Shown: positions 54,801-63,245, counted from the stretch's first letter. The stretch: DNA of 64,000 bases from Morganella psychrotolerans (GCF_001676155.1 NZ_LZEW01000033.1:62001-126000); one strand, 5' to 3'. Numbers and translations are program-made. Notes: generated by a model not told the origin, from the sequence alone.

Positions 54801-55494
54801 CCGGGAACTGACACCGGAACAACTTAATGAAAAAGAGACACTTCTGGCACAGCAACTGCGGGCTATCAGTGTCCGTGAGGGCGAACTACAGGGGCAGCTC
54901 AGTACCGATAATACTCAGCGCGTTCAGCAGGGCGGTCTGCTTAATCTGATTGCACAAAGTCAGCAGGAATACACCGACTGGAGTCGGCTGAACCTTTTGA
55001 TTGGTTCCGCTGAAGGCACAAAATTCAGCCGTTTTGCCCAGGGGCTGACGCTGGATTATCTGATTCACCTGGCAAATAAGCGACTGGATAAATTGCACGG
55101 ACGTTATGTGTTGCAACGTAAGTCAGGAGAAAGCCTGGAGCTTCAGGTTACCGATACCTGGCAGGCCGATGCACAACGTGACACCAAAACCCTCTCCGGC
55201 GGGGAAACGTTTCTGGTCAGCCTTGCGCTGGCTCTCGCGTTGTCAGATCTGGTCAGTCATAAAACACAAATTGAGTCCCTTTTCCTTGATGAAGGGTTCG
55301 GCACACTAGACCAGGAAACACTGGATATTGCACTTGATGCCCTGGATAACCTGAATGCGTCCGGTAAGACAATCGGCGTTATCAGCCACATAGACGCCAT
55401 GAAAGAACGCATTGCGGTACAGATCTCTGTCAGAAAAATGAACGGACTGGGGATCAGTAAATTATCACCGGAATACAGAGTAACGCCTGAATGA
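51807..55494 (+). CDS. sbcC: SbcC, ATPase subunit of SbcCD, frame interrupted by +1 base in an A7 tract
   Basis: Rad50-like ATPase with long coiled coils. Walker A is [13 protein letters not shown], the signature [17 protein letters not shown] and Walker [13 protein letters not shown]. The zinc hook is CPLCG at residue 600. The frame breaks after LDSLQTEEK in seven A at 52498-52504. With six it continues TQRNLQTE and totals 1,228 residues. That is about 180 longer than E. coli SbcC (1,048), with both arms longer, so the hook stands further out. The arms are unusually Gln-rich. Overlaps sbcD by four bases. Confidence 0.93.
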
Positions 55495-55691
55495 CATCTA
55501 AAAAAACAGCGTAAAAACGATAACAATCAATTGAAATTTATTGTGTTTTTTTATATCGACCTAATTTTTTGAAACATCATGTTAAATATTTTCGGTATGT
55601 TTTTTGATTCATTGCTTATATGCTATTGAACATGAAGTAACAAGAAAGCGGAAACCGGTTTTTCCGACAAAAAATTTCAACGGAGAGCAAC

Positions 55692-56294
55692 ATGTCTAAT
55701 TCATTTATCGAGTTAATTAAAAAACGCAGAACAATCTACAGCCTTGGTAATGACCTGCCTGTTTCTCAGGATCGTGTCACTACACTCATCAAAGATGCCG
55801 TTAAACACAGCCCGACTGCATTTAACTCACAATCATCACGCGTAGTGGTTCTGTTCGGTGAAAACCACAAAAAGCTGTGGAATATTGTAAAAGATTCCCT
55901 GCGCGCCATCGTTCCTGCGGATGCCTTCGCAGCGACTGAAAGCAAAATCGATAATGCATTTCTGTCCGGTGCCGGTACTGTTTTGTTCTTTGAAGACCAA
56001 TCCGTTGTAAAAGGATTACAGGAACAATTCGCACTGTATGCTGACAATTTCCCTGTCTGGTCTGAACAAGCCAGTGGTATTGCACAGTTCGCTGTCTGGA
56101 CTGCATTATCTGAAGAAAACATCGGCGCATCACTGCAACATTACAACCCGATTATCGACGAGCAGGTGCGTAAAGCATGGGATCTGCCGGAAAGCTGGAA
56201 ACTGCGCGCACAATTAGTCTTCGGTTCTGTTGCACAGGAAGCCGGTGAAAAAGCATTTATGGATGATGAAAGCCGCTTTAAAATCTTTAACTAA
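55692..56294 (+). CDS. Nitroreductase-family protein (Frm2/HBN1-like)
   Basis: FMN-dependent nitroreductase-fold protein, 200 residues. The N-terminal FMN contact IKKRRTIYSLG, the SPTAFNSQSSRVVVLFG loop, and VWTALSEENIGASLQHYNP resemble the Frm2/HBN1-like branch of the superfamily rather than NfsA or NfsB. Likely reduces nitroaromatics or quinone-like compounds; the physiological substrate is unknown. Preceded by a CGGAGAG site. ERIC-like repeats and a terminator follow it. Confidence 0.85.
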   Translation: MSNSFIELIKKRRTIYSLGNDLPVSQDRVTTLIKDAVKHSPTAFNSQSSRVVVLFGENHKKLWNIVKDSLRAIVPADAFAATESKIDNAFLSGAGTVLFFEDQSVVKGLQEQFALYADNFPVWSEQASGIAQFAVWTALSEENIGASLQHYNPIIDEQVRKAWDLPESWKLRAQLVFGSVAQEAGEKAFMDDESRFKIFN

Positions 56295-56383
56295 TCACTC
56301 TTTGTTTTTACAGTGACTTTTACTGTCACTGTCCCGGAATCATCAGGCGCTTTACCTGTCATAAAGCGCCGTCGTTACCTTCT
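56295..56383 (+). other. Two hairpins after the nitroreductase gene
   Basis: ACAGTGAC opposite GTCACTGT (56311-56333) and GGCGCTTT opposite AAAGCGCC (56345-56369) form consecutive stems with no T-run. They may protect the mRNA 3' end rather than terminate transcription. Confidence 0.45.
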
Positions 56384-56457
56384 GTACCCAACGTCATTCA
56401 GGATGCAGGCAGGTTGAGCGTAGCCAACGAACCTGCAGTTTGAATGAATAAGGGTAT
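56384..56457 (+). repeat. ERIC-like element, core-deleted short form (about 74 bp)
   Basis: Has the TACCCAACGTCATTCAGGAT left end and TTGAATGAATAAGGGTAT right end, but only about 20 bases between, the central hairpin being absent. It directly abuts a full copy. Confidence 0.8.
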
Positions 56458-56581
56458 ATACCCAACGTCATTCAAGATGCAGGCAGGCGGCAAGGGAAGA
56501 TAGACGGGGAGCATACACTTGTATGTGACCCGGCTATCTGAGTGCGGCCAACGAACCTGCAGTTTGAATGAATAAGGGTAT
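56458..56581 (+). repeat. ERIC-like element, full length
   Basis: Same ends as the 30451 copy. The core reads AGCATACACTTGTATGTG, in which the loop differs (ACTT for ACAA) but the stem is kept. In tandem with the short form, in the same orientation. Confidence 0.87.
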
Positions 56582-56603
56582 GTTATCGTGTCGAATATAC
56601 CTT

Positions 56604-56627
56604 GCCCGCCTGTGCGGGCTTTTTTTC
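56604..56627 (+). terminator. Terminator at the nitroreductase/mak convergence
   Basis: GCCCGC-CTGT-GCGGGC followed by seven T on the plus strand. Its T-run touches the mak stop codon (56626-56628). It would end transcripts coming from the nitroreductase gene through the repeats. Confidence 0.85.
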
Positions 56628-57534
56628 AGGCTTTCGGCCACAACCAGGCAGCACCACGAACACCACTTGAGTCTCCGTGTACCGCTTTGCGGATCGGCGT
56701 GTCACATTCCCCGCCGAATACCCATGAACGTATCAGCGCAGGCACCGTCTGATACAGACGATCCACATTACTCATCCCGCCGCCCAGTACAATTACATCC
56801 GGATCCAGCATATTTACAGCCTGCCCCAGGGCTTTGGCAAGGCGCTGCTCATAATTTGCCATCGCCTGCTCTGCAATCAGATCCCCCTGAGATAAACGAC
56901 GGATAATCTCCGCCCCCTTACAGGTTTCCCCACTCAGCGCCGCATAATCCGCCATAAAACCCGTGCCTGAGATAAACAATTCAGTACAACCGGGCTTGCC
57001 GCAATAGCAATCTGTCACACCTTTAAACTGACGGTCACTCTCATTCTGCCACGGCAGCGGGTTATGTCCCCACTCACCGGCAACACCGTTTCCGCCACAG
57101 TGAACCTGTTCATTCAACGCAATCCCTGCCCCGCACCCTGTCCCAATAATGACCGCGAACACCACAGGAAAACCGGCTCCGGCGCCATCGACCGCCTCTG
57201 AAACAGCCAGACAATTTGCATCATTGGCAACCCGCACTTCCCGTTTCAGTAATTCTCTCAGGTCAGCATCAAACGGCTGCCCGTTCAGCCAGACCGAATT
57301 GGCATTTTTTACCCGTCCCGTTACCGGCGACAGCGTCCCGGGAATACCAATACCGACAGAGCCCTTTTCACCCGTTGCGGTTTCGGCATCATTCACCAGC
57401 CCGGCAATCGCCAGCAATGTCTGCTGATAATCAAAACGCGGCGTATCCACGCGCTTGCGGAACAGTTCCTGTCCCTGCTCACTCAGTGCGATCACTTCAA
57501 TCTTGGTGCCACCCAAATCAATTCCGATCCGCAT
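56626..57534 (-). CDS. mak: Mak, fructokinase (ROK family)
   Basis: ATP-dependent fructokinase (manno(fructo)kinase), 302 residues, the same length as in E. coli. ROK features are [10 protein letters not shown] (ATP loop), [42 protein letters not shown] and the zinc cluster [12 protein letters not shown]. It is bracketed by tandem ERIC-like repeats on both sides, in an rdgC-mak arrangement as in E. coli. Confidence 0.95.
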   Translation of the reverse strand: MRIGIDLGGTKIEVIALSEQGQELFRKRVDTPRFDYQQTLLAIAGLVNDAETATGEKGSVGIGIPGTLSPVTGRVKNANSVWLNGQPFDADLRELLKREVRVANDANCLAVSEAVDGAGAGFPVVFAVIIGTGCGAGIALNEQVHCGGNGVAGEWGHNPLPWQNESDRQFKGVTDCYCGKPGCTELFISGTGFMADYAALSGETCKGAEIIRRLSQGDLIAEQAMANYEQRLAKALGQAVNMLDPDVIVLGGGMSNVDRLYQTVPALIRSWVFGGECDTPIRKAVHGDSSGVRGAAWLWPKA

Positions 57535-57615
57535 ATTGCCCCCTTGCGCTAAGAATTTATGTTCCGGATATCATTATAAGATAATGCAAGGCGACGGGCT
57601 GATAATCAAGCCCCT

Positions 57616-57657
57616 GCATATGCCCGACGTCATGCAGCTTGAATGAATAAGGGTATA
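57616..57657 (+). repeat. ERIC-like right-end fragment
   Basis: CGACGTCATGCAGCTTGAAT followed by GAATAAGGGTAT keeps the right terminus, with a degraded left part of about 20 bases. It abuts the next full copy. Confidence 0.6.
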
Positions 57658-57779
57658 TACCCAACATCATTCAAGATGCAGGAAGGCGGCAAGAGAAGAT
57701 AGACGGGGAGCATACACAAGTATGTGACCCGGCTGGCTGAGTACCGCCAACGAACCTGCAGTTTGAATGAATAAGGGTG
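57656..57779 (+). repeat. ERIC-like element, full length
   Basis: TATACCCAACATCATTCAAG to TTTGAATGAATAAGGGTGA, with the core AGCATACACAAGTATGTG. Lies between mak and rdgC in the same orientation as the 56458 copy. Confidence 0.86.
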
Positions 57780-57861
57780 AGCAAACCGGCAAGATCCGGT
57801 ATCATAGCCGGATGCTATCGTCACCGCGCAATGACTCCGCGCCATAAAACAGGACTGTCAG

Positions 57862-58770
57862 ATGTGGTTTAAAAATATACTGGTTTACCGCCTTAGCTCC
57901 CCGTTCCCGCTGTCTGCTGATGAACTGGAAAAGCAGCTGGAGCACTCGGCTTTCACACCATGCGGCAGTCAGGACATGATGAAAACCGGCTGGGTATCGC
58001 CGATGGGCTCCCGGAGTGAAGCGCTGACTCATTCTGCCGGTAAACAGATCCTTATCTGTACCCGTAAAGAAGAGAAAATGCTGCCATCTACTGTGATCAA
58101 GCAGGAATTACAGGCAAAAATCGAAAGACTGGAGCATGAGCAGCACCGGAAACTGAAAAAAACCGAAAAAGACTCCCTGAAAGATGAAGTGGTTCACGCC
58201 TTACTGCCACGCGCATTCAGCCGTTTCAGTCAGACCACTATCTGGATTGACACAGAGCGCGACCTTATTATTGTCGATGCCGCCAGCGCCAAACGGGCGG
58301 AAGATAACCTGGCACTGCTGCGTAAAGCACTGGGATCGTTGCCTGTAATCCCGTTGACCACTAAAGATCCGATTGAACTGACCTTAACCGAATGGGTGCG
58401 CTCAGGGGATTTACCAACCGGTTTTGTGCTGATGGATGAAGCTGAGCTGAAAGCTATTCTGGAAGATGGCGGCGTAATCCGCTGTAAAAAACAGGATTTG
58501 GTTTCAGATGAAATCGCCACCTGTATCGAGGCCGGTAAATGTGTGACCAAGCTGGCACTTGACTGGGAAGAGCGGATACAATTCCTTATCTCTGATGACG
58601 GCTCCATTAAGCGCCTGAAATTCAGTGACGATCTGAAAGATAAAAACGAAGATATCGATCGCGAAGATTTCGCCCAGCGTTTTGATGCTGATTTTATCCT
58701 GATGACCGGCGAACTGAGTGCCCTTATCAGCAATACCATTGATGCGCTCGGCGGCGAAGCCGAACGCTGA
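57862..58770 (+). CDS. rdgC: RdgC, recombination-associated DNA-binding protein
   Basis: Ring-shaped dsDNA-binding protein that limits RecA loading. The 302-residue sequence begins [20 protein letters not shown] and contains [19 protein letters not shown] and [20 protein letters not shown], all well conserved. Length is one less than E. coli. An A7 run in KLKKTEKD here is in frame. Confidence 0.96.
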   Translation: MWFKNILVYRLSSPFPLSADELEKQLEHSAFTPCGSQDMMKTGWVSPMGSRSEALTHSAGKQILICTRKEEKMLPSTVIKQELQAKIERLEHEQHRKLKKTEKDSLKDEVVHALLPRAFSRFSQTTIWIDTERDLIIVDAASAKRAEDNLALLRKALGSLPVIPLTTKDPIELTLTEWVRSGDLPTGFVLMDEAELKAILEDGGVIRCKKQDLVSDEIATCIEAGKCVTKLALDWEERIQFLISDDGSIKRLKFSDDLKDKNEDIDREDFAQRFDADFILMTGELSALISNTIDALGGEAER

Positions 58771-58781
58771 TTTGACTGAAA

Positions 58782-58817
58782 CGGGAGCCCCGCTTGTGGC
58801 GCTCCCGCTGTTTTTTG
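58782..58817 (+). terminator. Terminator after rdgC
   Basis: CGGGAGC and GCTCCCG flank a loop and are followed by TGTTTTTTG. It lies between rdgC and the convergent DAPG-hydrolase-like gene. Confidence 0.85.
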
Positions 58818-58831
58818 TTATTTATTATTTA

Positions 58832-59536
58832 TTATGCCCATGGCAATGGTGCTTTTTCATCATTTCCGTGCTCACCGTAATAAATAGACGGCAAAAAGCG
58901 GGACAGATACGTAAATTCGTTATAGCAGTGTTTCATCAATCCGAAACCGATTTCATCCGGCAATTCTGTCAGTGGTTCTTTCAGTGATGCACCCAGTAAA
59001 AACCGGCTACGCAGCACACAACCAAATTCTGTGTCATACGTTATGTGCAACATTTTGCCGTCAAGAGGGTAACCCTGCTTATCCGTTTTCACATCATCCC
59101 CGAACCCGATATGCGCACAAATTGCGGCAGAAAACTGATTATCTGCCCGGGCAGCGGCCAGCTTTTCCGCATCAAAAAAATCCGCAGCATCATTAAATTT
59201 CAACGTTGCACCGACCGGCGGAATAGATCCGAGTGATTCCACTGCCCGGATAGTTGCGCCGATATAATTTTCGCCTTTCTTCCAAACAGAATCCCAGCCG
59301 TGATGAGCTACATGGTCATGCGGGTGCCACCAGCGGATATGTTGTGTGGTTTCAAAAAAAGTAAACCACCATGCCAGCATCCGACCTTTGCAACCATGCA
59401 GATCCGTTCTGACTGATACAGTCAGTAAACCGTCATCGCTGCGATCCAGCCCCATTTCCATCCGCAATGGTTCCGGGGATAATAATTCGTTAATATCATT
59501 CAGTGCCCAGGGTAAATTTTGTTTTTTTGCTGACAT
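58832..59536 (-). CDS. DAPG hydrolase (PhlG-like) family protein
   Basis: A 234-residue protein fitting the 2,4-diacetylphloroglucinol-hydrolase (PhlG) fold, a zinc enzyme that cleaves a C-C bond. Likely metal-site residues are in IRWWHPHDHVAHHGWD, with further His/Glu in ICAHIGFGDD and MKHCYNEFTYLSRFLP. No phloroglucinol pathway is visible here, so the substrate is probably another aromatic acyl compound. It is divergent from a TetR regulator with a 17-bp palindrome between them, which suggests induction by a small molecule. Confidence 0.75.
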   Translation of the reverse strand: MSAKKQNLPWALNDINELLSPEPLRMEMGLDRSDDGLLTVSVRTDLHGCKGRMLAWWFTFFETTQHIRWWHPHDHVAHHGWDSVWKKGENYIGATIRAVESLGSIPPVGATLKFNDAADFFDAEKLAAARADNQFSAAICAHIGFGDDVKTDKQGYPLDGKMLHITYDTEFGCVLRSRFLLGASLKEPLTELPDEIGFGLMKHCYNEFTYLSRFLPSIYYGEHGNDEKAPLPWA

Positions 59537-59556
59537 ACCGTATACTCCACAATTAG

Positions 59557-59573
59557 GAAACGAATTTCGTTTC
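59557..59573. promoter_or_regulatory. 17-bp palindromic TetR operator candidate
   Basis: GAAACGAATTTCGTTTC, perfect around a central T, in the 87-base gap between the divergent hydrolase-like and tetR genes. Size, symmetry and place are what a TetR dimer would bind. Confidence 0.65.
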
Positions 59574-59623
59574 TAAATTAATATCGTCACTAAACGGGTA
59601 TTTGTCAATTGAGGATCGCACGT

Positions 59624-60250
59624 ATGGCTACAGAACCTGCCGCAAAAACAAAAGGCCGGGGACGTCCGGTTGTACCGGAACAGGAACTTATCGCAAAGAT
59701 CCATAAAGCTTCGCTTAACCTGCTGTTATCACAGGGTTATACAGCCACCACGATGGATGCGGTTGCAAAAGAAGCAGGGGTATCAAAGAAAACGCTGTAT
59801 CGTTTTGTTGAGAACAGAGAAGACCTGATTGAACAGATTGTCCGTGGCTGGACTGACACATTTGTGCCGCTGTTTACGCGGGATACAAAAGATAAAACAG
59901 AATTTTGTCAATTACTGGCGGAGCATCTGACTGTAATGAGCAACAAAGTTCTGAGTGCTGAGGCGGTTGGTCTGTTTTGCCTGCTGAGCAGTGAATTTCC
60001 CGGACGGGAGGCGCTGCTGGCACGATATCAGACGAGTGGCATTGAGCGCGGGCGCGCATTACTGACGGAATGGCTTTCCCGCCACCGGGATTTTTTACCG
60101 CTGCCGGACCCGGCACAGGTTAGTGACTTGCTGCTATCAATGGTGATTGCTGAGCCACTGCGTCAGATTGCCCTGAAACTGGCACCACCCGCACCGGATT
60201 ACCCGGTTGGGACGCGCATTACCGCTGCAATTGCATTGCTGAAACAGTGA
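59624..60250 (+). CDS. TetR/AcrR-family transcriptional regulator
   Basis: A 208-residue repressor-type protein. N-terminal helix-turn-helix: LLLSQGYTATTMDAVAKEAG followed by VSKKTLYRFVENREDLI. The C-terminal domain (residues about 75-208) is the ligand pocket and dimer part and matches no named regulator I know. The ATG at 59624 is eight bases after AGGA; a TTG at 59609 is in frame but less likely. It probably controls itself and the divergent hydrolase-like gene. Confidence 0.88.
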   Translation: MATEPAAKTKGRGRPVVPEQELIAKIHKASLNLLLSQGYTATTMDAVAKEAGVSKKTLYRFVENREDLIEQIVRGWTDTFVPLFTRDTKDKTEFCQLLAEHLTVMSNKVLSAEAVGLFCLLSSEFPGREALLARYQTSGIERGRALLTEWLSRHRDFLPLPDPAQVSDLLLSMVIAEPLRQIALKLAPPAPDYPVGTRITAAIALLKQ

Positions 60251-60277
60251 CAGGTACCGGCGTTAAACCGGTACCTG
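60251..60277. terminator. Hairpin between tetR and yedF
   Basis: CAGGTACCGG and CCGGTACCTG form a 10-bp stem between convergent genes, without a T-run on either side. Confidence 0.5.
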
Positions 60278-60286
60278 GCGCAGGGC

Positions 60287-60532
60287 TTATTTCTGAATAA
60301 GATAGCGGATTGTCGGACCATCCTGCTGAATGGATAATACGGTATAGCCGTGATTTTTCGCATCCAGAGGAATGTTATTTATTGACTGCGGGCAGTCACT
60401 TACGACTTCCAGAATTTCCCCGGGCTTCAGTGACGGCATGGCTTCCAGTGTTGCCACCGCAGGATACGGGCACGGCTCGCCGACCATATCCAGCCGGTAA
60501 TCCGGTACAATTGTTGTGGTATTTATACTCAT
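60287..60532 (-). CDS. yedF: YedF, TusA-like sulfur carrier
   Basis: An 81-residue SirA/TusA-fold protein with the sulfur-accepting Cys in MVGEPCPYPAVATLEAMP and a second Cys in VVSDCPQSINNIPLDAKNHG. Nearly identical to E. coli YedF apart from a five-residue N-terminal extension. Encoded 12 bases after yedE. The YeeD/YeeE relatives act in thiosulfate uptake, and comparative work has linked YedE/YedF to selenium use; which applies here is open. Confidence 0.94.
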   Translation of the reverse strand: MSINTTTIVPDYRLDMVGEPCPYPAVATLEAMPSLKPGEILEVVSDCPQSINNIPLDAKNHGYTVLSIQQDGPTIRYLIQK

Positions 60533-60544
60533 TTTAATTGCTCC

Positions 60545-61756
60545 TTAGTGTGCGGTAGCCGGTGTGGTTTCAGCCTGATTTTTACGGCGGAAGAACCGTT
60601 TTTCCCACATCAGTAATAAGATAAAGGCAAAGGCCAGCAACCCGTAAGTAACCAGCAGACCGCCTATCGGACCAAACGTATCCAGCAGATTGACTTTGTC
60701 GTAATCTGTTGCCAGTGCAGGTGCGAGTGAATCCCAGTAATACGCAAGAATGGTTGCACCAGCGATATTACCCAGACCAACCCACCAGAAGTGAACCTGA
60801 CCTTCCACCGCGCGGTACATCCAGCCGGTTTCACAACCACCGGCAAGGACAATACCAAACCCGAACAGCAGACCGCCGATAACGGCATTCGGTCCTGCCC
60901 AGAAAATTTTTGGCTGAACACCTAACTGCACATAACTGAAAATCCCGATAGCACTGACAGCCATCCCGAGGATAATTGCTTTTGCCATGTGGGTGCGCCC
61001 GGTTATCCAGACATCACGAAATGCCGAGGTAAAGCAGATTTGCGCCCGCTCAATCAATAATCCGAAACCGATACCGAATAGCATCGCGATACCCAATTTT
61101 GGTGATTCAAATAAGGTGAACAGCGACCAGGTGACACACAGCAGGAAAATCAGCATACCAAGGCGGAAACGGCGCTTCGCCCGTTGCAGATCCTGTGTCA
61201 GCGGGGATGCTTTACTGACTTTTTGCAGTTTGACCGGAATACGGAACATCGGCATCAGTGTGAATTTTGCGCCAAAATAGGAACCGGCAGCGGTTGCCAG
61301 CGCAAAAAACCAGGCATGCAGAGAGAATTGCGGAATACCGGTAAAGAAAGCGGCGAGGTTGCAACCCATTGCCAGGCGGGCACCGAAACCGGCGATCATG
61401 CCGCCGATAATGGCCTGCCAGATGCGGATTTTGTGCTGAGGAAGGCGGATTTTGACATTATTTGCCCATAAGGCTGCGGCGATACACCCGGCAAACATGC
61501 CGATGACCATCATGCCGTCGATTCTGTCCAGGGGCGAGCCCTGCAAACCGATTACCTTAAAATACCCCCAGTTCTCCGGTTCTGCGCCGAACAGTTGCAT
61601 TATGTGTCCGCCCCAGCGCGTAAACTCTCCGGTGACCGCCCAAAATGTACCGGTTAATCCAAAATAGTATGTGGATAAGATGCCGGCGGCGATCACTGCA
61701 GGCAACGGCTGCCAAAACTTGACAAGATACGTTGATTTAAATGTAGACCAGTTCAT
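60545..61756 (-). CDS. yedE: YedE, sulfur/selenium-type membrane transporter (YeeE/YedE family)
   Basis: A 403-residue inner-membrane protein with about ten hydrophobic helices. It carries the YeeE/YedE signatures GARLAMGCNLAAFFTGIPQ and GIVLAGGCETGWMYRAVEGQ, whose cysteines line the thiosulfate path in YeeE. It also has LLIERAQICFTSAFRD. The start MNWSTFKSTYLVKFW at 61756 aligns with E. coli. The frame stays open another 50 codons upstream, without a plausible start. No clear ribosome site exists (GGTAAAAAA precedes the ATG). An intrinsic terminator ends nine bases upstream of the ATG, so expression needs read-through or processing. Confidence 0.93.
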   Translation of the reverse strand: MNWSTFKSTYLVKFWQPLPAVIAAGILSTYYFGLTGTFWAVTGEFTRWGGHIMQLFGAEPENWGYFKVIGLQGSPLDRIDGMMVIGMFAGCIAAALWANNVKIRLPQHKIRIWQAIIGGMIAGFGARLAMGCNLAAFFTGIPQFSLHAWFFALATAAGSYFGAKFTLMPMFRIPVKLQKVSKASPLTQDLQRAKRRFRLGMLIFLLCVTWSLFTLFESPKLGIAMLFGIGFGLLIERAQICFTSAFRDVWITGRTHMAKAIILGMAVSAIGIFSYVQLGVQPKIFWAGPNAVIGGLLFGFGIVLAGGCETGWMYRAVEGQVHFWWVGLGNIAGATILAYYWDSLAPALATDYDKVNLLDTFGPIGGLLVTYGLLAFAFILLLMWEKRFFRRKNQAETTPATAH

Positions 61757-61765
61757 TTTTTTACC

Positions 61766-61838
61766 AAAAAAATCCCGACAGCGTCGGGAAGCAATATCAG
61801 GGTACGTGCGTACCAGTAGGATCTGACAGCGCAGATCC
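61766..61838 (-). promoter_or_regulatory. Structured yedE leader with three hairpins ending in an intrinsic terminator
   Basis: In minus-strand order: GGATCTG-CGCTGT-CAGATCC (61838-61819), GGTACGCACGTACC (61814-61801), then CCCGAC-GCT-GTCGGG (61788-61774) followed by A and seven T (61772-61766). The last is a complete Rho-independent terminator just before the yedE ATG. Candidate attenuator or riboswitch expression platform; no known riboswitch class was recognised. Confidence 0.6.
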
Positions 61839-61960
61839 ACCCGCAAATCATACGCCTGTATAAAGCGTTGCGCTAAAAAATATTTGCGGTGAATGATAAA
61901 GCTCAAAGATATTCTGCCCAGAGAAAAAACAAGGGGGAATTACCTGACCATCGGGGACGC

Positions 61961-62066
61961 AGGGACAACCGGCAAACCGGAAAGACGCTGTAAACACATC
62001 CCTGTTCGCTCGGATCGCGCCATCCATGGCACTTTACGCTTTCCTTATTTTTGCCGGTTGTTCCCT
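61961..62066. repeat. Palindromic miniature element or structured RNA, about 105 bp
   Basis: Outer arms GGGACAACCGGCAA and TTGCCGGTTGTTCCC (one bulged base), inner arms GGAAAGACGCTGTAAA and TTTACGCTTTCC, apex containing CCATCCATGG. The whole can fold as one long stem on either strand. Resembles in size the palindromic mini-repeats of enterobacteria, but I could not match it to a named family. Confidence 0.55.
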
Positions 62067-62124
62067 TATGCGCTTTGGCTCTGAAAAAAGACCAAAAAGA
62101 CAATCTGCTAAATCATTCGTTTCA

Positions 62125-62222
62125 CAGCAAGGCGGCAAATAAAAATCCCCGGGGAGCATACACAAGTATGTGACCCGGGGATTTTTATGCAGCCAACGCA
62201 GCTGTGGAGCGAAGGATGACGC
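62125..62222. repeat. ERIC-core variant with different ends, also a strong hairpin
   Basis: The centre GGAGCATACACAAGTATGTG followed by ACCCGG is identical to that of the ERIC-like copies. The flanks differ: AAAAATCCCCGG and CCGGGGATTTTT extend the stem, and the ends read TTCACAGCAAGGCGGCAA and GCTGTGGAGCGAAGGATGAC. It lies directly after the hypE stop and could act as a bidirectional terminator (T5 on each side). Confidence 0.7.
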
Positions 62223-62225
62223 AGA

Positions 62226-63245
62226 TTAGCAGATGCGGGGTAAGGGCTCATTATACGGCAAATCCAGGAGTCTGGTTGCCCCGAATATCCCCTGTACTTT
62301 CACTTTTTTCACTTCTGTTACCTGCCCGATGGTACAGGCATCCTGCCCCAGCGGGCTTGCGTGCAATGCTGCCAGCACGGCATTTTCTGCTTCGGGAGCC
62401 ACCACAATCACGACTTTACCTTCGTTGGCAAAATTGAGTGCTTCAAGCCCCAGCAGTTCGCAAACACCGCGCACGGCGGTTTTTACCGGCAATGCCTGCT
62501 CTTCGATATTCATACCGTACTGAGAGGCATCGGAAAATTCATGCAGGATCGCAGTGACGCCGCCACGGGTGGCATCCCGCACGGCTCTGACGCCGCTGAT
62601 TGCACGCAGAGGTGCCAGCATGGGTTCGAGTACTGCGCAGTCACTTTGTAGATCCGCATCCAGTCCGAGGTTTTCACGCAGATTAAGGATCGCGGCACCA
62701 TGATCGCCCAGTGTGCCGCTGACAATAATTTTATCGCCCGGACGACACTGTGCTGCTGCCCAGTTCAGTTGTGACGGGATCACGCCAATACCGGCGGTAT
62801 TGATAAAGATTTTATCCGCAGCACCCCGTTGCACCACTTTAGTATCACCGGTAACTATCTGAATTCCGTTCGCTTTTGCGGTTTCTGCCATGCTGGTGAC
62901 CAGTTGTGACAGTATCTCAAAAGAGAGCCCTTCTTCGAGAATAAATCCGCAGGAGAGATAACGCGGAACAGCACCGCCGACAGAAAGATCGTTTGCCGTG
63001 CCGCATACGGCCAGTTTGCCGATATTACCACCGGGAAAAATAATCGGATCAATCACATAGCTGTCAGTACTGAACGCCAGACGATCGCCTGCCGCCTGTA
63101 ATTCTGCCAGCGGGATCCGCGCCTGATCTTCTTTCTCATTCAGGTACGGGTTAGAAAAGGCCTGTAAAAACAGCGAGTCAATCAGCTGCTGCATTCCCTG
63201 TCCGCCATTGCCCTGCGCTAACGTAATTTCAGTAATGGGTTTCAT
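62226..63245 (-). CDS. hypE: HypE, hydrogenase maturation protein (cyanide-ligand synthesis)
   Basis: Dehydrates the carbamoyl group on its own C-terminal cysteine to a thiocyanate used as the CN ligand of [NiFe] hydrogenase iron. The 339-residue protein is of the PurM/ThiL/SelD fold: FSTDSYVIDPIIFPGGNIG, GTANDLSVGGAVPRYLS, GDTKVVQRG, and the essential C-terminal PRIC with terminal Cys. The gene starts one base after hypD ends. It implies that hydrogenase operons lie elsewhere. Confidence 0.97.
   Translation of the reverse strand: MKPITEITLAQGNGGQGMQQLIDSLFLQAFSNPYLNEKEDQARIPLAELQAAGDRLAFSTDSYVIDPIIFPGGNIGKLAVCGTANDLSVGGAVPRYLSCGFILEEGLSFEILSQLVTSMAETAKANGIQIVTGDTKVVQRGAADKIFINTAGIGVIPSQLNWAAAQCRPGDKIIVSGTLGDHGAAILNLRENLGLDADLQSDCAVLEPMLAPLRAISGVRAVRDATRGGVTAILHEFSDASQYGMNIEEQALPVKTAVRGVCELLGLEALNFANEGKVVIVVAPEAENAVLAALHASPLGQDACTIGQVTEVKKVKVQGIFGATRLLDLPYNEPLPRIC

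Noticed and set aside
61903-62103. 66-codon minus-strand frame through the palindromic element
   Set aside because: It is produced by the repeat-like palindrome, has no ribosome site and no recognisable domain; more likely noncoding.
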